A stretch of DNA of 14,236 nt from DATJWY01 sp035500775 (GCA_035500775.1 DATJWY010000136.1:1-14236); one strand, 5' to 3'; shown: positions 1-6,324, counted from the first letter of the stretch. Numbers and translations are program-made. The notes: generated by a model from the letters alone, not told the origin.

Positions 1-54
1 CCGGATCGCTACCGGCCGGACCCGGTGCTGGCGCTGCCCGGCTCATCCGGCTAG
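1..54 (+). CDS. C-terminal end of an unidentified gene (partial)
   Basis: Reading from base 1 gives 17 codons (PDRYRPDPVLALPGSSG) and then TAG at 52-54. The codons have G or C at most third positions, as the other genes in the window do, and the repeat zone begins shortly after the stop. This fits the tail of a gene entering from the left, but 17 residues are too few to recognise a family. It could also be chance open frame in GC-rich DNA. Confidence 0.35.
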   Translation, partial: PDRYRPDPVLALPGSSG

Positions 55-87
55 ACCATGATAGGTTTAAATTGATCTGTAGGAAAG

Positions 88-160
88 CCAGGGGCGCTCC
101 CTCCGTGGCCATTCCATCGGCCGTTCCGGTCGACGGAACCTTGGGCCACTCCGCCCCTGG
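88..160 (-). repeat. 73-bp structured repeat, copy 1 (inverted relative to copies 2 and 3)
   Basis: The element is bounded by CCAGGGGCG (88-96) and its reverse complement CGCCCCTGG (152-160). Inside is a hairpin with arms 112-122 and 128-138, 11 positions with one mismatch and one G-T pair, and loop GTTCC. Its reverse complement aligns without gaps to 343-415 and closely to 6251-6324: the flanks are nearly identical while the central stem differs. It contains no gene. Its role is unknown; it could be a REP-like or non-autonomous mobile repeat. Confidence 0.7.
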
Positions 161-192
161 ACCCCGTCACGCGAAGGCGTGCCTGCGCACGA

Positions 193-293
193 CGGGGCCG
201 TATGGCCCCGGACCCCATTATTTCATTTGTCGTAATAACCTATCGGGGGTCTGGGGCCTCAAGGCCCCAGTGGGGTTTGGGGCGAAGCCCCAA
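193..293. repeat. Three consecutive GC-rich hairpins
   Basis: Three perfect stem-loops follow one another: CGGGGCC/GGCCCCG (193-199 with 204-210), CTGGGGCC/GGCCCCAG (251-258 with 263-270, loop TCAA) and TTGGGGC/GCCCCAA (277-283 with 287-293, loop GAA). The last two, with the short CCCC spacer between them, recur in the opposite orientation at 6168-6214 and in a similar form at 8892-8935. They may act as terminators for the gene ending at 54 or simply be repeat sequence. An AT-rich spacer (211-242) lies between the first and second hairpins. Confidence 0.6.
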
Positions 294-342
294 GTCTCTG
301 CGCTTCAATCTCAGGCTATCATGCTCTGGCCTTTGGCGGGGG

Positions 343-415
343 CCAGGGGCGGAGTGGCCCAAGGTTCCGCCGCTCCGCAGGAGCGGTGGGATGGCCATGG
401 AGGGGGCGCCCCTGG
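343..415 (+). repeat. 73-bp structured repeat, copy 2
   Basis: It is bounded by CCAGGGGCG (343-351) and CGCCCCTGG (407-415), and has the same length and flanks as copy 1 read on the other strand. The central hairpin pairs 365-376 with 380-391 (12 bp including two G-T pairs, loop GCA). Its stem sequence is different from that of copies 1 and 3. Copies 1 and 2 thus form a large inverted pair around the hairpins at 193-293. Confidence 0.7.
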
Positions 416-440
416 CCTTGGGTTCACGCATACCTGTGGG

Positions 441-812
441 CGTTTTTCCGCGGCTTGCTAAGTCTGGCTTCTTTCCGGCACATTGATACGTAATGTTTTT
501 CTTGCCGGCGCGTGGTCAAGGATGGCCCATTTACTGGGTCCAGGCGTGACAGACGTTCCAGTTATTTGTTGGTTGACGGTCGGGGTATAACTGGTAGATT
601 TACCAGCGGTTGAGTAGACCATAGAAAACACCCATTATCTAAGTATTTGTCATCTAAATATCTGTTCGGGATCATCTTGAATTCCTGGGAACATCTTGAA
701 TCCAAAAAATCATCTGTGATTCGCGGGTGGCGGTCTGGTTTGCCGCTGGAATTCGGACGTGATCCACTGAGCTGATCTTGCGTTAGGTTGCCATCAGGCC
801 GCGCATCGACCT
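441..812. other. Gene-free, AT-richer upstream region of adhP
   Basis: No credible coding frame is visible here. Base composition is clearly less GC-rich than in the genes. It holds a short inverted repeat CTGGTA-GATT-TACCAG (591-606) and a series of CATCT-containing direct repeats (651-723, listed separately). A long upstream regulatory region for the adhP promoter is the simplest reading, but it could also be decayed or transferred DNA. Confidence 0.5.
651..723. repeat. Four spaced CATCT-type direct repeats
   Basis: CATCT occurs at 651, 673, 692 and 711, with intervals of 22, 19 and 19 bases. The two middle copies extend to CATCTTGAATTC and CATCTTGAATCC, and the last reads CATCTGTGATTC. 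The near-constant spacing (about two helical turns) resembles an array of protein-binding sites. It lies about 140-210 bases before the likely adhP transcription start. No regulator can be named from the sequence. Confidence 0.4.
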
Positions 813-826
813 TTGACCCATGTCAA
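813..826 (+). promoter_or_regulatory. FNR/FixK-type binding site of the adhP promoter
   Basis: The bases read TTGACCCATGTCAA, that is TTGA-N6-TCAA, the half-sites recognised by CRP/FNR-family regulators such as FnrN, Anr and FixK (consensus TTGAT-N4-ATCAA). A possible -10 element, TAATCT, lies at 848-853. That puts transcription start near 860 and the site centre (819.5) about 41 bases upstream, the usual class II activator position. This predicts induction of adhP at low oxygen. Binding and start site are inferred from sequence only. Confidence 0.6.
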
Positions 827-887
827 GGTGGACTTTGCCGGCACGCCTAATCTGACTTCACAGCGTAGAGAACGATGGAGGCGGACG

Positions 888-1940
888 ATGATGGCGAAGA
901 CGATGAAGGCTGCGGTCGTGCATCGGTTCGGCGAGCCGCTTGTGATTGAGGACGTGCCCGTGCCGGTTCCCGGACCTGGCGAGCTTCTCGTCAAGGTCGT
1001 CGCCTGCGGCGTCTGCCACACGGACATCCACGCCGCGGATGGCGACTGGCCCGCGAAGCCGTCGCTGCCGTTCATTCCCGGCCATGAAATCGCCGGTGTT
1101 GTAGCGGCGGTCGGGCCGGGCATAACGGATTTCAAAGAGGGCGATCCGGTCGGCGTCGCTTGGCTGCATGACGCCTGCTTGCGGTGCGAATATTGCGAAA
1201 CGGGCTGGGAGACGCTGTGTGAACACCAGCATAACACCGGCTATAGTTGCAACGGCGGCTTTGCGGAATATGTCATCGCCTCGGCGGCCTTCACCGCCAG
1301 GCTTCCGGCCACCGTTGATTCTGCGCAGATCGCGCCGATCCTGTGCGCCGGCGTCACAACCTATAAAGGATTGAAGGAAACCGAGGCGCGTCCGGGCGAG
1401 TGGGTCGTGATCTCCGGCGTCGGCGGCCTCGGCGATGCCGCGATCCAATACGCCAAGGCGATGGGCCTCAAGATTGTGGCGATTGATGTCACACCGGAGA
1501 AGCTCGCTCTGGCGCGCGAGAGAGGCGCCGATGTCGCGATCAACGCGCGGTCGCCGGACGCCGTCGCCGATGTCCTTAAGGCGACAGGCGGCGGCGCCCA
1601 CGGCATTCTGGTAACAGCCGTCTCGCCGCCCGCGTTTTCCCAGGCACTTCACATGGTGCGCCGCAAGGGCACGGTCGCCCTCGTCGGCCTGCCGCCGGGA
1701 GAATTCCCGACCCCGATCGTCGACGTCGTGATGAAGCGCATCACCCTGCGAGGCTCCATCGTCGGGACGCGCCACGATCTCGAGGAGGCCATCGCATTTG
1801 CGGCCGATGGCAAGGTCAAGGTGGACATCACCAAGGCGCCGTTGAGCGACATCAACGCGATCATTGCCAAGCTCAAGGCTGGCAAGATCGAGGGACGCAT
1901 GGTTCTGGATTTCGCCATGCCGATCACGGCGTCCAGCTGA
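888..1940 (+). CDS. adhP: Zinc-dependent alcohol dehydrogenase, AdhP type
   Basis: A cytosolic medium-chain dehydrogenase of 350 residues that interconverts primary alcohols and aldehydes with NAD(H). Visible catalytic zinc ligands are Cys43 (GVCHTD), His66 (GHE) and Cys153 (ILCAGVTTYKG). The structural zinc cluster is Cys97, Cys100, Cys103 and Cys111. The nucleotide-binding fold has GVGGLG at 177-182, and Asp200 at the end of the second strand favours NAD over NADP. The residue after GVGGLG is Asp183, where AdhP proteins usually have His. The start at 888 has GGAGG at 877-881, six bases upstream. A longer frame from TTG at 813 is rejected because it begins inside the FNR-type box. The enzyme family is clear; the physiological substrate (ethanol or another alcohol) is not. 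Confidence 0.93.
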   Translation: MMAKTMKAAVVHRFGEPLVIEDVPVPVPGPGELLVKVVACGVCHTDIHAADGDWPAKPSLPFIPGHEIAGVVAAVGPGITDFKEGDPVGVAWLHDACLRCEYCETGWETLCEHQHNTGYSCNGGFAEYVIASAAFTARLPATVDSAQIAPILCAGVTTYKGLKETEARPGEWVVISGVGGLGDAAIQYAKAMGLKIVAIDVTPEKLALARERGADVAINARSPDAVADVLKATGGGAHGILVTAVSPPAFSQALHMVRRKGTVALVGLPPGEFPTPIVDVVMKRITLRGSIVGTRHDLEEAIAFAADGKVKVDITKAPLSDINAIIAKLKAGKIEGRMVLDFAMPITASS

Positions 1941-2003
1941 ATTCCGAAAAATGGCTTCGGATCAACGAGTTGTCTGCATAGAAGCCAGAAAGCTCACTGC
2001 TTA

Positions 2004-2108
2004 GGGCGCGATCGCTTGAGGCTGGCAGCCGGAAAGCGTGAACCGCGCTCTCAAAACAAGGCACTGGACCATGATCGTATCAGTCGAGCTGATCCGATCA
2101 TGGTCTGG
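2004..2108 (+). repeat. Two-hairpin intergenic repeat, copy A
   Basis: About 105 bp, roughly 80% identical by eye to 4934-5038. The first hairpin pairs GGGCGCG (2004-2010) with CGCGCTC (2044-2050). The second pairs 2067-2083 with 2089-2105, with one mismatch and a 5-nt loop. Relative to copy B, the pair A2071-T2101 replaces G5001-C5031, a compensatory change. The rest of the gap downstream of adhP (1941-2003) holds only a weak CCGAA/TTCGG hairpin (1944-1960). Confidence 0.7.
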
Positions 2109-2255
2109 CCGGCCAGCCCGGCATCGCGAGTTCGAAACACCACTCACCTGATTTAACAGAGCTTCGGTGGCAGTGGTCCTGGCTGGAGCAGGAGAATAAG
2201 TTGTTAGGCTGTTCCGAAGCAGAATGTCCTGGACCCTTTGGGGGTCGGAAGCCCT

Positions 2256-2320
2256 CCACCATGGCCAGGGGTGGTTTTTCCCTCGCCAGTTTTATTGGCC
2301 CGACCTGAGGAGCGACACAA
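2256..2320 (+). promoter_or_regulatory. Possible leader of the DUF3141 gene: short reading frame, weak hairpin and ribosome binding site
   Basis: A 15-codon frame (MARGGFSLASFIGPT) runs from ATG 2261 to TGA 2306-2308. It has GGAAG nine bases upstream (2247-2251). Its stop codon is part of TGAGGAG (2306-2312), the strong ribosome binding site of the gene starting at 2321. A 5-bp stem CCACC/GGTGG (2256-2260 with 2270-2274) is followed by five T (2275-2279), which resembles a weak attenuator. The ribosome binding site is well supported; the leader peptide and attenuator are speculative. Confidence 0.35.
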
Positions 2321-4771
2321 ATGGGGATAACTCTTACGGACAAAGCGCCAGCAGTCCCGGCGCCCGTTAGCCAGTTCGGATCTGTTCCGGCCTGGACTGG
2401 CTGGTGGCCGCAAAATATGCCTCCAGCGTCGGGATTGCCTGGGCTGAACATCTTTCAACAGGTCTCGGATTATTGGGTCGATGCCTGGCAGCGCTCGATC
2501 CTGTTCCTTGATGTGATGCGCCAGCGTGGCAACGAGTATTTTGAGCATGTGGCCCAGCAGGCCCCAAACGTGCTCAACTTCGGTTTCGAGCTGGTTCTCG
2601 ATGGGCGCACCTTCGAACGGCCGGCCAATTACGGCCTCGTGCGGATCATCCCGCCCGCGGGCACGGAGACCGATCCGCAGAAGCGCCCCTTCATCGTCTT
2701 CGATCCCCGTGCCGGGCAGGGTCCCGGCATCGGCGGCATGAAGCATGACAGCGAGATCGGAGTCGCCCTCCAGGCCGGCCACCCCTGCTATTTCGTCGGC
2801 TTCCTCCCCGATCCGATGCCCGGGCAGACAATCGAGGATGTTTGCCGCGCGGAGGCCAGCTTCGTCGAGAAGGTCGTGGAGCTGCACCCCAAGGCGGAGG
2901 GGAAGCCATGCCTCATCGGCAACTGCCAGGCGGGTTGGCAGATCGCGATGATGGCCGCGATCCGCCCTGATGTCGTCGGGCCGCTCCTGCTCGCCGGCGC
3001 CCCGCTCTCCTATTGGGCCGGGGTCCACGGCAAGGCCCCCATGCGCTACACGGGCGGGCTTCTCGGTGGCACCTGGCTGACATCCCTCGTCGGCGATCTC
3101 GGTCACGGCATCTTCGACGGTGTGAATCTCGTCTCCAATTTCGAGAACATGCATCCGTCGAACACCCTGTGGAAGAAGGACTATCACGTCTATTCGAATG
3201 TCGACACCGAGGCGGAGCGCTTCCTCGAATTCGAAAAATGGTGGGGCAGTCCGGTCCTGCTGAATGCCGTGGAGATGCAGTTTATCGCTGACGAGCTGTT
3301 CGTCGGAAACAAGCTCACCAGCGGCGAGATCTTCACGTCCGACAATGTGCGGGTCGATCTTCGCAACATCCAGTCGCCCATCATCGTCTTCTGCTCCTGG
3401 GGTGACGACATCACGCCGCCCCAGCAGGCGCTGGATTGGATTCTCGACCTCTACGACACCGACGAAGCCCTCATCGCCGGCGGTCAGACCATCGTCTATG
3501 CGCTCCATCAGAGCATCGGTCATCTCGGCATCTTTGTCTCGGCCAAGGTCGCGACGAAGGAGCATGAGGAATTCGCCCAGACGATGGACCTGATCGACGC
3601 GCTGCCGCCCGGGCTCTACGAAGCCGTGTTCGTCCCGAAGAGCCCCGACACCGCGCATCCGGAACTCGTCAGCGGCAACTACGTCGTCCAGTTCGAGAGG
3701 CGCGGCCTCAACGACATCCGGGCCCTCGGCGGCAACGACGAGGAGGATGACCGGCGTTTCGCGACCGTGGCCCGGTTGTCGCAAGCCAACCAGGGCCTCT
3801 ATCGGACATTCCTCAGTCCGGCGGTGCGGGCGATGACGACCGAACAGAGCGCCGAATGGCTGCGTCGCCTGTCTCCGCACCGGCTGCGCTTCGCATTGTT
3901 GTCCGACAAAAACCCCTTGATGCAGCCTATCGGCGGCCTGGCGGAGCAGGTCCGCGCCAACCGGAAGCCGGTCGCGCAGGATAATCCGCTCCTTGCGTTC
4001 CAGGAGGCCGTGTCCGAACGAATCGTCGATGCGCTCGACCGGTACCAAACCATGCGCGACCAGGCGATCGAGAGCTTCTTCCTGAACTTTTATGGTTCCC
4101 CGGCGGTGCAGGCGATGGTGGGCCTGCGCTCCGACCTGGCGACGGCACGGTCCCGTATCGGCCGCGACGTCGCGCGCGACGCAGCGCAGGCCAAAAACAT
4201 CGCGGAGTTGGAGTGGCGGATCGACAAGGGCGGCCTGGTCGAGGCCGGCCTCCGCGCCTTGCTCTATGTCGGCAAAGGCCGTCCAGTCGATGAGCGCATA
4301 TTCGGCGCCCTGCGGCAGTTGCGGCAGAATCAGCCCGAGAGCCGCCGGCTTAGCCTAGTCCGGTTCAAGGAGATCCTGCGGGAACAATACCTGCTTCTGC
4401 GGCATGACGAGGGACGCACCTTGGCGGCGATCCCGCAGCTCCTGCCGGATGATCGGGCCGAACGGGCGAGGGTCTTCGATGCTGTTCGGAAAGCGATCGA
4501 AGCAACCGGAGAGCCGCCGGAAGAAGTGAAGCAGCGCCTGGCGCGCATCGAGGCCTTGTTCGGGGGCGGCGTGGCCGAACAGGCCGTGCCAGAGCAGGCC
4601 GTGTCGGGTGAGGAGACCGGCGAACGTCGCATCGGCGGTCCTGCCCGTGCAACCCGCAAGCCCCCTTCGCTGCCGGCGCCGGCGCCGGCAGCGAGCAGCG
4701 GCGACGGTCCCGAGCCGCCAATCGGTGCCGCGCCGACCCGGCAGCCGCGCCGCGGTGGCGCCGCCGACTGA
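2321..4771 (+). CDS. DUF3141-family PhaC-like alpha/beta-hydrolase, large form
   Basis: An 816-residue protein of the DUF3141 family, often annotated as poly(3-hydroxyalkanoate) synthase-like; no reaction is firmly established. The N-terminal half is an alpha/beta-hydrolase fold. The nucleophile elbow is GNCQAGW (200-206), which puts Cys202 where PhaC-type enzymes have Cys. Asp362 or Asp363 (WGDDITPP) and His401 (IGHLGIF) would complete the triad. A cysteine nucleophile suggests acyl transfer through a thioester rather than simple ester hydrolysis. Residues about 410-748 are mostly helical and family-specific. Residues 749-816 are a Pro/Ala/Gly-rich basic tail, probably disordered. No signal peptide or membrane segment is evident. 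The start is fixed by TGAGGAG (2306-2312), eight bases upstream. It lies between adhP and a phosphotransacetylase gene, which suggests acyl-CoA or acyl-phosphate chemistry. Confidence 0.85.
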   Translation: MGITLTDKAPAVPAPVSQFGSVPAWTGWWPQNMPPASGLPGLNIFQQVSDYWVDAWQRSILFLDVMRQRGNEYFEHVAQQAPNVLNFGFELVLDGRTFERPANYGLVRIIPPAGTETDPQKRPFIVFDPRAGQGPGIGGMKHDSEIGVALQAGHPCYFVGFLPDPMPGQTIEDVCRAEASFVEKVVELHPKAEGKPCLIGNCQAGWQIAMMAAIRPDVVGPLLLAGAPLSYWAGVHGKAPMRYTGGLLGGTWLTSLVGDLGHGIFDGVNLVSNFENMHPSNTLWKKDYHVYSNVDTEAERFLEFEKWWGSPVLLNAVEMQFIADELFVGNKLTSGEIFTSDNVRVDLRNIQSPIIVFCSWGDDITPPQQALDWILDLYDTDEALIAGGQTIVYALHQSIGHLGIFVSAKVATKEHEEFAQTMDLIDALPPGLYEAVFVPKSPDTAHPELVSGNYVVQFERRGLNDIRALGGNDEEDDRRFATVARLSQANQGLYRTFLSPAVRAMTTEQSAEWLRRLSPHRLRFALLSDKNPLMQPIGGLAEQVRANRKPVAQDNPLLAFQEAVSERIVDALDRYQTMRDQAIESFFLNFYGSPAVQAMVGLRSDLATARSRIGRDVARDAAQAKNIAELEWRIDKGGLVEAGLRALLYVGKGRPVDERIFGALRQLRQNQPESRRLSLVRFKEILREQYLLLRHDEGRTLAAIPQLLPDDRAERARVFDAVRKAIEATGEPPEEVKQRLARIEALFGGGVAEQAVPEQAVSGEETGERRIGGPARATRKPPSLPAPAPAASSGDGPEPPIGAAPTRQPRRGGAAD

Positions 4772-4813
4772 GCTGACGGCTGGCCCGCCATGCTCCCCGG
4801 GGATCGCGAGCAA

Positions 4814-4939
4814 GCGCTCCGCGTTCCAGGGGCGGGACCTGAAGCCTCGGGGATTCCATCTCCGAGGCGGGGTTCTCAGCTTTTCGGGGGGCATGTCCGG
4901 CGATAGCAGCGCCTTCCGCTCCTGGAACGCTGGGAGCGC
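4814..4939. repeat. 126-nt long imperfect hairpin with an inner stem-loop
   Basis: The left arm 4814-4837 pairs with the right arm 4914-4939 over 24 bp, 22 Watson-Crick and two G-T, with a single 2-nt bulge (4931-4932). Inside it, 4844-4854 pairs with 4858-4868 (11 bp, one G-T, loop TCC). It begins 42 bases after the DUF3141 stop codon and overlaps repeat copy B by six bases. It could be a terminator or RNA 3' end structure, a MITE-like element with terminal inverted repeats, or a structured small RNA. No coding frame in it is credible. Confidence 0.6.
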
Positions 4940-5038
4940 GATCCTTTGAGGCTGACAGTCGGAAAGCGTGAACCGCGCTCTCACAACAATGCGCTAGATC
5001 GTGATCGGATCAGGTTGACTGATCCGATCTCGGTCTAG
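4934..5038 (+). repeat. Two-hairpin intergenic repeat, copy B
   Basis: This is the partner of copy A at 2004-2108, about 80% identical by eye. GAGCGCG (4934-4940) pairs with CGCGCTC (4974-4980). The second hairpin pairs 4994-5013 with 5019-5038; its core arms of 11 bp (5003-5013 with 5019-5029) are perfect, with loop GTTGA. Both copies lie in the same orientation, each in the gap after a gene of the cassette. Confidence 0.7.
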
Positions 5039-5130
5039 AGCGGGATGATCGCTGAAGGACGCGCTCATCCCGCTCCAGGTCTTTGTTTTAGCGAGCAAGT
5101 TAATGGGTTCCACCTAAACCCGTCTTGCTC
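5038..5130. repeat. Two further stem-loops before the phosphotransacetylase gene
   Basis: GAGCGGGATGA (5038-5048) pairs perfectly with TCATCCCGCTC (5065-5075) around a 16-nt loop. GAGCAAG (5093-5099) pairs with CTTGCTC (5124-5130), with a second inner stem GGGTT/AACCC (5105-5109 with 5117-5121). Together with the two preceding elements, the 4814-5130 gap is almost wholly stem-loops. No clear T tract follows them, so ordinary termination is not obvious. Confidence 0.6.
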
Positions 5131-5197
5131 CAGGGCCGGCTCGGCGGACGAGACGGCCTAAGCAACCCATCAACCCTATCGATCGAAGGAGAACGAC

Positions 5198-6151
5198 ATG
5201 AGCGCGCCCGAGCAGATAAAGCACGAGAAATACGAGCGGCTGATCGCCACGGCGAAGAAGATGCAGCCGCCGAAAGTCGCGGTCGTGCATCCCTGCGACC
5301 AAAGCTCGCTCGAAGGCGCGGTGGATGCGGCCCGTCTGGGGCTGATCGACCCGATCCTGGTCGGGCCGGCGGACCGCATCCGACAGGTCGCGACCGAATT
5401 CGGTCTCGACATCTCGGCGTTTCCGATCGTCGAAACCGAGCATAGTCACGACTCGGCGCAACGGGCGGTCGATCTGGTCCGCGAGGGCAAGGCGGAAGCC
5501 CTGATGAAGGGCAGTCTTCACACAGACGAGCTGATGAGCGCCGTGGTGAAGACCGATGGCGGCCTGCGCACGTCCCGGCGGCTCAGCCACTGCTTCGTGA
5601 TGGATGTTCCGGGCCATCCCGACCCCCTGATCATCACCGATGCCGCCGTCAACATCGCCCCGACCCTGGCCGAAAAGGCCGACATTCTGCAGAACGCGAT
5701 CGACCTCGCCCATGTGCTGCGCATCCCCGAGGTGCGGGTCGCCATCCTGGCCGCGGTTGAAATGGTCAACCCCAAGATGCCGTCCACGATCGAAGCCGCT
5801 GCCCTGTGCAAGATGGCGGATCGCGGCCAGATCACGGGCGCGATCCTGGATGGGCCGCTCGCGCTCGACAACGCCATCAGCCCGGAAGCCGCCACGATCA
5901 AGCATTTGACCTCGCCGGTGGCCGGCCATGCGAACGTCATTCTGGTGCCGGACCTTGAGGCGGGCAACATGCTCGCGAAGAGCTTGACCTTCCTGGCGAA
6001 CGCCGAGGCGGCCGGGATCGTGCTCGGCGCGCGCGTGCCCATCATCCTGACCAGCCGGGCCGATTCCGTTCCGTCGCGCCTCGCTTCCTGTGCCGTCGCA
6101 TCGCTCATCGCACAAAGCCGTCGGGTCAACGCGGGCAAGGCGGTCGTCTGA
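5198..6151 (+). CDS. pta: Phosphate acetyl/butyryltransferase family protein
   Basis: 317 residues spanning one PTA/PTB domain (phosphotransacetylase family), which exchanges CoA for phosphate on acetyl-CoA or a short acyl-CoA in the cytosol. Family features visible are MKGSLHTDEL, the region from RRLSHCF through TDAAVNI, DGPLALDNAIS, VPDLEAGNMLAKSL and GARVPIILTSRADS near the C terminus. It lacks the extra MaoC-like hydratase domain of the longer bifunctional relatives, and is closer in length to Ptb. AAGGAG at 5186-5191, six bases upstream, fixes the start. No acetate or butyrate kinase gene follows within this window, so the fate of the acyl phosphate is open. Choice between acetyl and butyryl (or branched) substrate cannot be made from sequence alone. 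Confidence 0.87.
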   Translation: MSAPEQIKHEKYERLIATAKKMQPPKVAVVHPCDQSSLEGAVDAARLGLIDPILVGPADRIRQVATEFGLDISAFPIVETEHSHDSAQRAVDLVREGKAEALMKGSLHTDELMSAVVKTDGGLRTSRRLSHCFVMDVPGHPDPLIITDAAVNIAPTLAEKADILQNAIDLAHVLRIPEVRVAILAAVEMVNPKMPSTIEAAALCKMADRGQITGAILDGPLALDNAISPEAATIKHLTSPVAGHANVILVPDLEAGNMLAKSLTFLANAEAAGIVLGARVPIILTSRADSVPSRLASCAVASLIAQSRRVNAGKAVV

Positions 6152-6167
6152 GCCATAGGCCTTGAGA

Positions 6168-6224
6168 CCAGGGGGCTTTGCCCCCTGGCCCCCCACTGGG
6201 GCCGTCGGCCCCAGACTCCTTTTT
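6168..6224 (+). terminator. Probable intrinsic terminator after the phosphotransacetylase gene
   Basis: Two perfect hairpins follow the stop codon at 6151: CCAGGGGGC/GCCCCCTGG (6168-6176 with 6180-6188, loop TTT) and CTGGGGCC/GGCCCCAG (6196-6203 with 6207-6214, loop GTC). The second is followed after five bases by TTTTT (6220-6224). The same hairpin pair occurs in the opposite orientation at 251-293, so this terminator is built from a dispersed repeat. Confidence 0.6.
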
Positions 6225-6250
6225 ATTAATGATTCCAAACTCATGCGGGT

Positions 6251-6324
6251 CTGGAGGGCGGAGTGGCCCAAGGTTCCATCGGCCGGAACGGCCGATGGAA
6301 TGGCCACGGAGGGGCTGCCCCCAG
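6251..6324 (+). repeat. 73-bp structured repeat, copy 3
   Basis: It shares the flanks of copies 1 and 2 (GGCGGAGTGGCCCAAGGTTCC and GGAATGGCCACGGAGGGG read in parts). It has a perfect 11-bp central stem, 6274-6284 with 6290-6300, loop GGAAC. The outer ends have diverged to CTGGAGGGC and GCCCCCAG. The rest of 6325-6447 contains a smaller GC-rich hairpin remnant and no recognisable gene. Confidence 0.65.

Noticed and set aside
72..486. Overlapping open frames of about 94-129 codons in the left repeat zone
   Set aside because: They run through inverted GC-rich repeats and hairpins, overlap each other in different frames, and their peptides simply translate repeat sequence that recurs elsewhere in non-coding gaps.
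651..723. CRISPR array
   Set aside because: The repeats are about 12 bases with spacers of about 7 bases, only four copies and imperfect; this does not fit CRISPR repeat or spacer lengths, and no cas gene is present.
728..744. Sigma-54 promoter-like sequence (TGGC...TTTGC)
   Set aside because: The distance between the GG and GC elements is 11 bases rather than the required 10, the -24 block is poor beyond TGGC, and it lies more than 140 bases before the adhP start.
2204..4048. Long open frame on the minus strand opposite the DUF3141 gene
   Set aside because: It lies wholly antisense to a well-supported gene with a strong ribosome binding site, has no recognisable domain, and is rich in Arg, Asp, His and Gly as expected for a GC-rich shadow frame. 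The similar antisense frames at 858-1775, 5114-6370, 6567-8105 and 12062-13852 are rejected for the same reason.
4608..4949. Plus-strand open frame overlapping the end of the DUF3141 gene
   Set aside because: It starts inside the DUF3141 coding region in another frame, then runs across the long hairpin; codon pattern and peptide look random and no ribosome binding site was seen.
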